Shown here: piece after piece, positions 6,282 to 13,069 of the stretch
Numbering within the stretch: position 1 is the stretch's first letter
Layout: each line of letters starts with the position of its first letter
The notes under the pieces: model-generated
Seen by the model: only the letters and a program-made list of their open reading frames with translations
What the model was told of the DNA's origin: nothing
Databases searched by the model: none
Made by a program: the position numbers and the translations under genes
Source: an uncultured Selenomonadaceae bacterium
GTDB taxonomy: Bacteria; Bacillota; Negativicutes; Selenomonadales; Selenomonadaceae
Assembly (NCBI GenBank): GCA_905236145.1
Contig: CAJOOE010000219.1
Coordinates: 1 to 13,069 of the forward strand
Length of the DNA stretch: 13,069 nt
Reading direction: 5' to 3'

Positions 6282-7344
6282 GAAGTTCATAAATTTTTTT
6301 CGCCCGGATTTGTCTGAAGTTTTGGGAATAAGTTTCGACGGAGCAAAAATTTATTTTGTCCGAATTGCGGACGGGGAAGAAGAAAAATTTGAAGTAAATT
6401 TTAAAATTGACGCATTTGAAAAAGTTTCAAAGACGGAACAACTTGCAGAAAAAATAAGCGTCGTCTGTTCAAGTCAAGGTTGGAAAACTTCCGCAATCGG
6501 CTTTTGTCTTGACCCGGAAGAAATTAAAACTTGTTCGGACGATGTAAGAAAAATGACGTCGGAAAACATTTTCAAATCTGCGAAAACGTGGGCGATTGCT
6601 CACGTCGGCGAAAAATCTTTTTTCGATTTTATCGTAACGCCGGAAACCGAAGAAGTTTGGGTTGAGGCAATTTCAAAAGACGATGCGGAAAAATATATTT
6701 CGGCTTGGGAAAAAAATTCGATGACTTTGCGGGCGTTGACCGCCTTGCCGAAAAATTTTCAACCGGAGGACGAATATTCAAAAGCGAAGTTTGTCGCACA
6801 AGTCGTCCGGAGTCAAAAGTCGCCGAATCTTTTTAACTCCTTTTTGCCGAGATTTAATTTCATAAAAATTTCGGCGACGGTCTTTGCCGCCTTTTTTATT
6901 GTCCTCTCCGCAATATCTTTCGATCTTTGGCAAGATTATTCGACGGCGGAAGAAAATTTGACGGATTCGCGGGAAAACTTGAACACTCAAAGCGAATTGA
7001 CGGTAACGAAAAAAATCGTTCAAAAGGAAATTGCGGAAACAAAAAAAATGACAAAGATCCTTGCCGAAATCGACGAGCCTGCCGCCGGGCGAAATATTTT
7101 GTTGAAATTGGGATTGATTGCGGACGGGAAAACGAGATTGACAAAAATTTTCTGCGACGAAAAAATTTTAAGCATCGAAGGAATTTCGGAAAATCCGGAG
7201 GAGATGGGAAATTATTTGAGCCGCCTGAAAAAATCCGGCTTGTCAAATGCCCGAATTGAAAATTCTTCGGAAAATGACGACGGCGAAATCGAATTTAAAA
7301 TCACGGTGAAATTTGAAAAACAAATCGGGGAACCGGCGAATTAA
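6274..7344 (+). CDS. Membrane protein resembling fused PilM and PilN (type IV pilus or secretion assembly)
   Basis: The 356-residue protein has three parts. Residues about 14-180 open VLGISFDGAKIYFVRIADGE, like the actin-like ATPase start of PilM/GspL proteins, and are shorter than a full PilM (about 350 residues). Residues about 197-216 form one membrane segment. Residues about 221-265 look coiled-coil, and the rest, with MGNYLSRLKKSGLSNARIE (311-329) and a closing beta-like stretch, resembles the periplasmic end of PilN/GspL. This matches the GspL plan, where a cytoplasmic actin-like part is tied to a PilN-like part. It overlaps phoH by 8 bases and uses GAGGG just before the ATG. No other pilus gene is nearby. 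Function is inferred from layout; the sequence similarity is weak. Confidence 0.6.
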   Translation: MLEKFINFFRPDLSEVLGISFDGAKIYFVRIADGEEEKFEVNFKIDAFEKVSKTEQLAEKISVVCSSQGWKTSAIGFCLDPEEIKTCSDDVRKMTSENIFKSAKTWAIAHVGEKSFFDFIVTPETEEVWVEAISKDDAEKYISAWEKNSMTLRALTALPKNFQPEDEYSKAKFVAQVVRSQKSPNLFNSFLPRFNFIKISATVFAAFFIVLSAISFDLWQDYSTAEENLTDSRENLNTQSELTVTKKIVQKEIAETKKMTKILAEIDEPAAGRNILLKLGLIADGKTRLTKIFCDEKILSIEGISENPEEMGNYLSRLKKSGLSNARIENSSENDDGEIEFKITVKFEKQIGEPAN

Positions 7345-7362
7345 ACCCCCGGTCCCCCGATT
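7313..7362 (-). terminator. Intrinsic terminator of proS
   Basis: Read on the minus strand, a 14-position stem (7349-7362 with 7323-7336, 13 Watson-Crick pairs and one G-U) closes a 12-base loop and is followed by TGTTTTTC. It starts 24 bases after the proS stop. On the plus strand the wobble becomes an A-C mismatch and no T-run follows, so it works for proS only. It lies over the last codons of the convergent pilus-like gene. Confidence 0.85.
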
Positions 7363-7385
7363 CCCTTGTTTCCACGATTCCCGAT

Positions 7386-9101
7386 TTACAAATTTTTCAG
7401 AAGTTCGGAAATTTTTTTCGTACACTCTTCGCGTTTAAAATTCATAATTTCGCCGGACTTGCGAATTTTTATTTCGACTTCGCCGCTCTCCAAAGTTTTC
7501 GGGCTGACGGTAATTCTTATCGGATAGCCGATTAAATCGCAGTCTTTGAATTTTACGCCGGCTCTCTCTTTCCTGTCGTCAAGCAAAGCGTCAATCCCGG
7601 AATTTTTGAGTTCTTCATAAAGTTTCGTTGCGTAATCGAGTTGATCCTCATTTTTTGCATTGACCGGAACGACGACGACTTCAAAAGGTGCAATCGCTCT
7701 GTTCCAAATAATTCCGTCCTCATCGTTATTCTGTTCGATAGCCGCCGCCATCGTCCTGCCCACGCCGATACCGTAGCAACCCATTTCAAAAAAAGTTTCC
7801 TTGCCGTTTTCGTCCAGGAAAGTCGCACCGAGTGACTTTGAATATTTTTGCCCCAAAGTGAACACCTGACCGACTTCAATGCCGCGAGTCATCTTCAAAG
7901 GTTCGCCGCATTTCGGGCAAGGATCGCCTTCTTTGACAAGACGAATATCCGCAACGATAATTTTTTTCCGGTCGAAATCTCTTTGCGGATTGACGTTTAT
8001 AAAATGCTTGTCCGTTTCATTGGCTCCGGCAACCGCATTGTACATTTCCATGACCGTCGAATCTGCAACAATAATCGTACCGTCTTTAATTCCCATCGGA
8101 CTCATAAATCCCGGACTGCCGCCCGCAGCAATTATCGCCGATTCTTCAGCCATGTGAAGATGCAAAGCACCTTCGACGGCGTTCAAAATTTTTATCTCGT
8201 TGACTTCATGATCTCCGCGAACAAACGCCAAAATTAAACGCCCGTCGTCATCTTGGAAGGCGACTGCTTTAATCGTCTTTTCAATCGGCACGTTCAAGAA
8301 ATCTTTTACAAGTTCTATGGTGTGTGCGTTCGGCGTTTCGACTTTTTCAAGCGGTTTCATTTCCTCCGGCTCGGCTTTTATGGTTTTCAATTCCGCTTTT
8401 TCGTCGCTTGCGGCATAATCGCATTTTTCGCAGTAAGCTATGTTTGATTCGCCGCTCGGAGCAAGCACCGTAAATTCATGGGAATGACCGCCGCCGATCG
8501 CACCGTTATCCGCCTCAACCGGGCGAAATTTCAAGCCGCACCGGGTAAAGATTTTGGCGTAAGCGTCATACATTTTTTGATATGAAACATTCATTCCGTC
8601 AACGTCTTTGTCGAAGGAATACAAATCTTTCATTACAAATTCCCGGCTCCTCATCAAGCCGAAACGCGGACGAATTTCGTCACGGTATTTATTTTGAATT
8701 TGATAGAGCATGAGGGGAAGTTGTTTATACGACCGGACTTCGTTGCGAATCAGAGAAGTTATCATTTCTTCGTGAGTCGGTCCCAAGCAAAATTCGCGTC
8801 CGTGCCGGTCTTTCATTCTCATCATTTCGTCGCCGTAAACGTCCCAGCGTCCGGACTCCTTCCAAAGTTCCGCCGGCTGAGTTATCGGCATCATAATTTC
8901 CTGCCCGCCCTTTGCGTCCATTTCTTCGCGGATTATCTGCATAATTTTTTTCATTGTACGCCAACCGAGCGGCAAATATGAATAAATTCCCCCCGCCGCC
9001 TTGCGAATAATTCCGGCACGAAACATAAGTTTGTGGCTTGTAAGTTCCGCCTCTGCCGGCGATTCCCGCAAAGTCGGTGCGTAAAGTTCGCTTGCTTTCA
9101 A
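7386..9101 (-). CDS. proS: Prolyl-tRNA synthetase, bacterial type with editing domain
   Basis: ProS charges tRNA-Pro with proline. The 571-residue protein has the class II catalytic core: LGPTHEEMITSLIRNE (about 106-121), motif 2 RDEIRPRFGLMRSREFVMKD (140-159) and motif 3 GIGVGRTMAAAIEQ (445-458). An insertion of roughly 180 residues between motifs 2 and 3 fits the YbaK-like domain that clears mischarged alanine, and the C-terminal anticodon-binding domain follows. Two Cys-x-x-Cys pairs (CEKC, CPKC) flank the insertion. I chose the TTG at 9099-9101, giving MKASELYAPTLRE, which matches the usual family start. AAGG then lies about 9 bases upstream. The ATG three codons earlier touches that site. 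It is transcribed towards the pilus-like gene and stops at the terminator at 7313-7362. Confidence 0.97.
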   Translation of the reverse strand: MKASELYAPTLRESPAEAELTSHKLMFRAGIIRKAAGGIYSYLPLGWRTMKKIMQIIREEMDAKGGQEIMMPITQPAELWKESGRWDVYGDEMMRMKDRHGREFCLGPTHEEMITSLIRNEVRSYKQLPLMLYQIQNKYRDEIRPRFGLMRSREFVMKDLYSFDKDVDGMNVSYQKMYDAYAKIFTRCGLKFRPVEADNGAIGGGHSHEFTVLAPSGESNIAYCEKCDYAASDEKAELKTIKAEPEEMKPLEKVETPNAHTIELVKDFLNVPIEKTIKAVAFQDDDGRLILAFVRGDHEVNEIKILNAVEGALHLHMAEESAIIAAGGSPGFMSPMGIKDGTIIVADSTVMEMYNAVAGANETDKHFINVNPQRDFDRKKIIVADIRLVKEGDPCPKCGEPLKMTRGIEVGQVFTLGQKYSKSLGATFLDENGKETFFEMGCYGIGVGRTMAAAIEQNNDEDGIIWNRAIAPFEVVVVPVNAKNEDQLDYATKLYEELKNSGIDALLDDRKERAGVKFKDCDLIGYPIRITVSPKTLESGEVEIKIRKSGEIMNFKREECTKKISELLKNL

Positions 9102-9163
9102 AAAAATCATCCTTCCGAGATTGTCATTTTAACACCGGGAAAATTTCAAACCCGGCAAGCGGG

Positions 9164-9172
9164 ATTTTACCA
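9164..9172 (-). promoter_or_regulatory. Possible extended -10 promoter of proS
   Basis: On the minus strand TGG directly precedes TAAAAT (9164-9169), an extended -10 pattern about 60 bases before the proS start. No good -35 box is seen. The leader between them can form either CCGGG/CCCGG (9135-9139 with 9151-9155) or CCCG/CGGG (9151-9154 with 9160-9163); both stems are short. I see no T-box element. Confidence 0.35.
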
Positions 9173-9218
9173 CAAATTTCCGAAACAAAAAAGACGATTG
9201 CGAAAAATTGAAAAAATA

Positions 9219-9247
9219 TTGCGGTCAAAAAAGTATTGTGTTAGTAT
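9219..9247 (+). promoter_or_regulatory. Promoter of the glycosyltransferase operon
   Basis: TTGCGG (9219-9224) and TAGTAT (9242-9247) are spaced by 17 bases, and TG at 9239-9240 gives an extended -10. Transcription would start near 9254, inside the upstream ATG (9246). That argues the gene starts at the TTG at 9279. Confidence 0.5.
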
Positions 9248-9278
9248 GAAAAAAATTTTTTCAAGGGAGAATTTTTAT

Positions 9279-10247
9279 TTGTTTGAATTAACTTCGGAAA
9301 GAAAAAAAATCACACTGCTGATTCCCTGCTACAACGAAGAAAGCGGACTGGATTTACTTTATAATCGCGTTTCAAAAATTATGAACAATCTGGAAGATTA
9401 TGAATTTGAAATGCTCCTGGTAAATGACGGCAGCCGCGACGGGACTTTGGAGAAAATGAAAACTTTACGCGAAAAAGATGAAAGAGTTTCATATATAAAT
9501 CTGTCGCGAAATTTCGGAAAAGAATCTGCCATGCTTGCCGGACTTGACTACTGTAACGGGGACGCGGCGATAATTTTGGATGCGGATTTGCAAGACCCGC
9601 CGGAACTTATTCCGCAAATGATCGAAATTTGGGAAACGGGAGTTGCCGACGTTTACGCCCGACGCAGGAGCCGGCAGGGCGAAAGTTTTTTGAAAAAATG
9701 GTCGTCGCACCGTTACTATCAAATTTTGCAACATTTGACGAGCATTGAAATTCAAGTCGATACCGGAGATTTCAGACTTTTGGACAGGCAGGCAATTCAG
9801 GCTTTGCGTTCACTTCGCGAAGGTCAACGCTACACCAAAGGACTTTTCAGTTGGATAGGTTATCGCAAGCAGGAAATTTTATTTGACAGAGAACCGCGAG
9901 CCGCCGGAAAAACAAAATGGAATTATTGGAAATTGATCGGCTTGGCTGTTGACGGCATAACTTCATTTTCCGTCGTTCCGCTCCGGCTGTCGTCGTTTTT
10001 GGGCTTGACGATTTCCGCCGTAACTTTTCTGTATATGATGTTCACGATTTTGAAAACTTTGATTTTCGGCGAGGCGGTCGCCGGTTATCCTTCGTTGATG
10101 TCCGTCATGCTTTTTATCGGCGGTATGCAACTTATAGTTTTGGGGATAATCGGCGAGTATTTGGGAAGAATTTTTAACGAGGTCAAGCACCGACCGAATT
10201 ATTTGATAAGCGAGTACAACGGCAAAAAGATTTTTGCGGAAAGTTAA
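9279..10247 (+). CDS. Polyprenyl-phosphate glycosyltransferase (GtrB/DPM1-like, GT2)
   Basis: Enzymes of this type move a sugar from a nucleotide donor onto undecaprenyl phosphate at the inner face of the membrane, for later use in wall, lipopolysaccharide or protein glycosylation. The 322-residue protein has a GT2 domain starting ITLLIPCYNEESGLDLLY (11-28), VNDGSRDGT (48-56), the metal-binding DADLQDPPE (101-109), and FGKESAMLAG. Two C-terminal membrane segments follow (about 237-262 and 271-296), then GEYLGRIFNEVKHRPNYLI. I prefer the TTG start because AGGGAG (9264-9269) lies 9 bases before it and the promoter overlaps the ATG at 9246. That ATG would add 11 residues. The sugar cannot be told from sequence, and no flippase or wzx-like partner is nearby. 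Confidence 0.9.
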   Translation: MFELTSERKKITLLIPCYNEESGLDLLYNRVSKIMNNLEDYEFEMLLVNDGSRDGTLEKMKTLREKDERVSYINLSRNFGKESAMLAGLDYCNGDAAIILDADLQDPPELIPQMIEIWETGVADVYARRRSRQGESFLKKWSSHRYYQILQHLTSIEIQVDTGDFRLLDRQAIQALRSLREGQRYTKGLFSWIGYRKQEILFDREPRAAGKTKWNYWKLIGLAVDGITSFSVVPLRLSSFLGLTISAVTFLYMMFTILKTLIFGEAVAGYPSLMSVMLFIGGMQLIVLGIIGEYLGRIFNEVKHRPNYLISEYNGKKIFAES

Positions 10248-10281
10248 GCGAATCGGGGAATTTAAAGAAAGCAGGGACAAA

Positions 10282-11340
10282 ATGAAAAAATTTTTATCGG
10301 CGGCAATGGTTTTTGCGACATTTTTAATTTGCGGTTGCGGCGGCGGCGGTCAAAATTCCGGGAATGAAAATTCTTCGGCAGAAATTGAAACTCAATCCGA
10401 TGAGCCGGTCGCAGAGGCAAAGGACGTTAAAGGCGATTTAAAAATCACCATGCTCAATGTCGGGCAAGGCGATGCAATTTTGATTCAAACCAAGTCACAA
10501 AATATTTTAATCGACACGAGCGATACCGACGAAAGGGATTTGCTTGTCGCGGAACTTGAGAAGGCGAAAATTAAGACTGTCGACAAATTGATTTTGACAC
10601 ACCCGCACGCAGACCATATCGGCGGGGCAAAACTTTTGATTTCACCGACAAATAAAGAATTGAAAAGTTATCCGTATTTAAAAGATTTTTTGGTCAGGGA
10701 AGTTTACGACAACGGCGTTGCATCGACTTCTCCGGTTTACAAAGGTTATATGTCCGCAGTCAAAAGCAAAAATTTGAAATATGAATCGTTGACTTCGGAT
10801 CACGATCCGCTTGATTTCGGAAACGGCGTTAAGTTTGAAATTCTCTTTCCGACTCCGGAAACGGCAAAATTGATTAAGAACGGGGAAACGAAAACCGATC
10901 CGAATAACGAAAGCGTTGTCGGTCGGCTGGTTTACAAAAAATTTTCGATGATGTTCACCGGCGATGCGGAAAAACCGGTTGAAAGATATATCGTAAACAA
11001 TTTTGACAAGAAAAATTTGAAAAGTACGATTTTGAAATCCGGTCATCACGGAAGTTACACGGCATCGACAAAAGATTTTCTGAACGCCGTAACTCCGCAA
11101 TATGTACTCATTTCCGCAGGACCGGAAGAGGAACGCAGAAATACTTACGGACACCCGCATTTGGAGCCGCTGGAAAATTATATTGCGGCGGGGATTGAAG
11201 AAAAAAATATTCTCTGCACCCGGTTTAACGGCACGATTACAATAAAGACGGACGGCAAAAATGTTTCCGTCGAAAGTGAAGAAAAAGGAGCGTGGCTTGA
11301 CGAATGGATCGCAAAGAAGAAAAAAGAACGCAAAAAATAA
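10282..11340 (+). CDS. Lipoprotein with ComEC-type metallo-beta-lactamase domain
   Basis: The 352-residue protein starts MKKFLSAAMVFATFLICGCG, a signal peptide with a lipobox (I16-C17-G18-Cys19), so it should be lipidated by Lgt and held outside the cytoplasmic membrane. A low-complexity linker (20-50) leads to a metallo-beta-lactamase fold. It shows MLNVGQGDAILI (57-68), the metal ligands HPHADH (107-112), FTGDAE with Asp228, and KSGHHGSYTAS (252-262). This is the C-terminal domain of the DNA-uptake protein ComEC found alone, without the membrane channel. It could be a secreted nuclease or phosphodiesterase; the substrate is unknown. It follows the glycosyltransferase by 34 bases and shares 37 bases with the next gene. 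The upstream in-frame codon set from 10234 is not needed, since the signal peptide fixes the ATG at 10282. Confidence 0.88.
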   Translation: MKKFLSAAMVFATFLICGCGGGGQNSGNENSSAEIETQSDEPVAEAKDVKGDLKITMLNVGQGDAILIQTKSQNILIDTSDTDERDLLVAELEKAKIKTVDKLILTHPHADHIGGAKLLISPTNKELKSYPYLKDFLVREVYDNGVASTSPVYKGYMSAVKSKNLKYESLTSDHDPLDFGNGVKFEILFPTPETAKLIKNGETKTDPNNESVVGRLVYKKFSMMFTGDAEKPVERYIVNNFDKKNLKSTILKSGHHGSYTASTKDFLNAVTPQYVLISAGPEEERRNTYGHPHLEPLENYIAAGIEEKNILCTRFNGTITIKTDGKNVSVESEEKGAWLDEWIAKKKKERKK

Positions 11341-11576
11341 GCGTCTACCTTGACCGAATCGAAGAACTTGAGGACGGGACGACTGAGGCGGTACTCTATG
11401 CCGGCGATGACGAAGAAGAAGAAATGAGGGAATTTGTCCTGCCCGGCGATTTTTTGCCGGAAGATGCGGAAGAGGGAGATTATTTGACTCTCGAAATTTC
11501 CCGCGACCCGGAGAAAATGGAAGAGGCTTTACGGGATGCCGAAAAACTCCGGGCGGAATTGGCGGGAGAAATTTGA
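11304..11576 (+). CDS. Small acidic DUF3006-type protein
   Basis: This is a 90-residue, strongly acidic protein. KISVYLDRIEELEDGTTEAVLY near the N-terminus and the FVLPGDFLPEDAEEGDYLTLEI stretch match the DUF3006 pattern of a short beta-rich domain; the last 25 residues look helical. Genes of this family are often found beside stand-alone ComEC-like metallo-beta-lactamase genes in Bacillota, as here. The ATG overlaps the end of that gene by 37 bases in another frame. AAGGAG at 11285-11290 is 13 bases away, a long spacing, so coupling to the upstream gene is likely. No later ATG, GTG or TTG fits before the conserved part. It has no signal peptide, so it would stay inside while its partner is outside. 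Function is unknown. Confidence 0.82.
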   Translation: MDRKEEKRTQKISVYLDRIEELEDGTTEAVLYAGDDEEEEMREFVLPGDFLPEDAEEGDYLTLEISRDPEKMEEALRDAEKLRAELAGEI

Positions 11577-11591
11577 AGGAAGTGAGAATTT

Positions 11592-12194
11592 TTGATTGCT
11601 GTCATTGATTACGGTGTCGGAAATTTATACAGCGTGGAAAAGGCATTGACCGCCGCCGGAGCGGAAGTGTCGGTTACAAGCAGGGCGGAAGATTTGCGGA
11701 GAGCGGAAAAAATTGTCCTGCCCGGCGTGGGAGCTTTCGGCGACTGTATGAAAAATTTGAAAGAAAGCGGCCTGATTCCGACGATTTTTGACCTGATTGA
11801 AAATAAAAAGCCGTTGCTCGGAATTTGTGTCGGCTTGCAGATTTTGTTTGAAGGCAGCGACGAATCGCCCGGAACGGACGGATTGAAAATTTTTAAAGGT
11901 CGCGTAAAAAAAATTTCTGCGGACGGCTTGAAAATTCCGCACATGGGCTGGAACTCAATCGAAAATTTTTCCGGCTCAAAACTTTTCCGCGACTTGCCGG
12001 AAAAACCGTATTTTTATTTCGTCCACAGTTATCACGCCTTTCCGGAAAACAAAGATATAATTTCGGCGGCGGCGGATTACGGGGAAAAAATTACGGCGGC
12101 GGTTGAGTTTGAAAATATTTTCGCTACTCAATTTCACCCGGAAAAATCCGGCGATGTCGGCTTAAAAATCTTGCAAAATTTTGTGAATCTTTAA
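11592..12194 (+). CDS. hisH: Imidazole glycerol phosphate synthase, glutaminase subunit
   Basis: HisH frees ammonia from glutamine and hands it to HisF, which makes imidazole glycerol phosphate in histidine synthesis. The 200-residue protein is a class I glutamine amidotransferase. It opens MIAVIDYGVGNLYSVEKAL, has LPGVGAFGDCM (43-53), the nucleophile elbow GICVGLQILFEGSDE with Cys79, PHMGWN (116-121), and the His182/Glu184 pair in QFHPEKS. The start is TTG with AAGGAAG 9 bases before it. It lies 15 bases after the DUF3006 gene. No hisF, hisA or other his gene is in the window, so this copy stands apart from a his operon. It could be the only copy or a paralogue serving another pathway; the catalytic triad is complete. 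Confidence 0.93.
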   Translation: MIAVIDYGVGNLYSVEKALTAAGAEVSVTSRAEDLRRAEKIVLPGVGAFGDCMKNLKESGLIPTIFDLIENKKPLLGICVGLQILFEGSDESPGTDGLKIFKGRVKKISADGLKIPHMGWNSIENFSGSKLFRDLPEKPYFYFVHSYHAFPENKDIISAAADYGEKITAAVEFENIFATQFHPEKSGDVGLKILQNFVNL

Positions 12195-12204
12195 GCCGGC
12201 AAAA

Positions 12205-12233
12205 TTGACATTCAAAAGTAATAGTTGTATTAT
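12205..12233 (+). promoter_or_regulatory. Strong sigma-70 promoter of pckA
   Basis: TTGACA (12205-12210, exact) and TATTAT (12228-12233, five of six) are spaced by 17 bases. The leader to the pckA start is about 45 bases. This fits high expression of a central metabolic gene. Confidence 0.85.
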
Positions 12234-12284
12234 TTACGCGGTTCTGTTTAATGATTTTAAATTTTTTGAGGAGGCAAAAAAAAT

Positions 12285-13069
12285 ATGGCAATGATGGATT
12301 TGACGAAGTACGGCATTACCGGTACCACCGAAGTTGTCTACAATCCGACTTATGAAGTTCTCTTTAACGAGGAGACAAAACCGGGTCTTGAAGGCTTTGA
12401 CAAAGGTCAAGAGACGGAACTCGGTGCAATCAACGTCATGACCGGCGTTTATACCGGACGTTCGCCGAAGGACAAATTTATCGTTATGGACGAAACTTCA
12501 AAAGACACGGTTTGGTGGACTTCCGACGAATACAAAAACGACAACAAACCGGTAAGCGTCGAAACTTGGAACGCAGTCAAAAAACTTGCTCAACAGGAAC
12601 TTTCAAACAAAAAACTTTATGTCGTTGACGGTTTCTGCGGCACTCACAAAGATACCCGCATGAAAGTCCGTTTCATTATGGAAGTTGCTTGGCAAGCTCA
12701 CTTCGTAACCAATATGTTTATCCGTCCGAAAAATCAGGCGGAATTTGATCAGGAGCCGGATTTCGTCGTCTATAATGCATCGAAGGCAAAAGTTGAAAAC
12801 TTCAAAGAACTCGGCTTGAACTCCGATACAGCCGTCGTCTTTAACGTAACAAGCAAAGAACAGGTTATCCTCAACACTTGGTACGGCGGCGAAATGAAAA
12901 AGGGTATGTTCAGCATGATGAACTACTTCCTCCCGCTCAAAGGTATTGCCGCGATGCACTGCTCCGCAAATACCGACATGAACGGCGAAAACACCGCGAT
13001 TTTCTTCGGACTTTCCGGCACAGGAAAAACCACTTTGTCAACCGATCCGAAACGTCTCTTAATCGGCGA
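12285..13069 (+). CDS. pckA: Phosphoenolpyruvate carboxykinase (ATP), 3' end cut by window edge
   Basis: PckA interconverts oxaloacetate plus ATP with phosphoenolpyruvate plus CO2. In anaerobes that make succinate or propionate it often runs in the carboxylating direction. About 261 codons are visible. The protein starts MAMMDLTKYGITGTTEVVYN and shows MTGVYTGRSPKDKFIV, with the arginine that binds oxaloacetate. It then has YVVDGFCGTHKDTRMKVRFI, the metal-site region NTWYGGEMKKGMFSMMNY, and at the edge the P-loop GLSGTGKTTLS. The ATP-type family is about 530 residues, so roughly half is missing. GAGGAGG (12268-12274) lies 10 bases before the ATG. Codon use is richer in C-ending codons (ACC, GTC, AAC, TTC) than the neighbours, as expected for a highly expressed gene. 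Confidence 0.97.
   Translation, partial: MAMMDLTKYGITGTTEVVYNPTYEVLFNEETKPGLEGFDKGQETELGAINVMTGVYTGRSPKDKFIVMDETSKDTVWWTSDEYKNDNKPVSVETWNAVKKLAQQELSNKKLYVVDGFCGTHKDTRMKVRFIMEVAWQAHFVTNMFIRPKNQAEFDQEPDFVVYNASKAKVENFKELGLNSDTAVVFNVTSKEQVILNTWYGGEMKKGMFSMMNYFLPLKGIAAMHCSANTDMNGENTAIFFGLSGTGKTTLSTDPKRLLIG

Noticed and set aside
7358..7382. Two copies of CGATTCCC as an interspersed repeat or attachment site
   Set aside because: The copies are only 8 bases, and the first belongs to the proS terminator stem. There are no further copies in series.
9121..9172. T-box or other tRNA-sensing leader ahead of proS
   Set aside because: The leader is only about 60 bases and lacks the conserved T-box sequence and a specifier stem.
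9246..9248. ATG as the start of the glycosyltransferase
   Set aside because: No ribosome binding site precedes it and the likely -10 box overlaps it. The TTG at 9279 has a well placed AGGGAG.
1..13069. Prophage, defence island, insertion sequence or CRISPR array
   Set aside because: All long genes match housekeeping or envelope families, and I saw no transposase, integrase, terminal repeats or regularly spaced repeats.

Overview
The window looks like chromosomal housekeeping DNA from a low-to-mid GC bacterium of the Bacillota. I infer Negativicutes (Selenomonas-like) from the gene mix, but nothing here proves it. Supporting signs are strong purine-rich ribosome binding sites 6-10 bases from the starts, sigma-70 boxes with 17-base spacers, frequent GTG and TTG starts (proA, lgt, phoH, proS, the glycosyltransferase, hisH), a CsaB-type pyruvyl transferase, a DUF3006 protein, and a ProB that ends after its kinase domain. 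I see no prophage, insertion sequence, CRISPR array, tRNA or rRNA.

Bases 1-2909 (minus strand) form one operon: promoter, proB, proA, an unannotated 54-residue membrane protein, and nadD, which runs off the left edge. ProB and ProA make glutamate semialdehyde for proline; NadD makes the dinucleotide precursor of NAD. Bases 2853-3328 are a divergent intergenic region. It carries the proB promoter on one side. On the other is a strong promoter followed by a structured leader of about 290 bases ahead of lgt. This leader is the least explained part of the window: it holds several hairpins, a terminator-like stem that could also pair over the lgt start, and a short reading frame that looks split by a -1 frameshift.

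Bases 3329-7344 (plus strand) hold lgt (lipoprotein lipidation), then, behind its own promoter, an overlapping chain of csaB (pyruvylation of wall polysaccharide), phoH (ribosome/RNA-linked ATPase of the YbeZ type) and a PilM/PilN-like membrane protein. The last gene is convergent with proS (7386-9101, minus), whose terminator lies over the end of the pilus-like gene.

Bases 9219-12194 (plus strand) start with a promoter that overlaps a false upstream ATG. A polyprenyl-phosphate glycosyltransferase, a lipoprotein with a ComEC-type metallo-beta-lactamase domain, an overlapping acidic DUF3006 protein and a hisH away from other his genes follow. A near-consensus promoter then drives pckA, which runs off the right edge. 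I found no convincing new multi-gene system. The best leads are the lgt leader, the phoH/pilus-like coupling and the small membrane protein.
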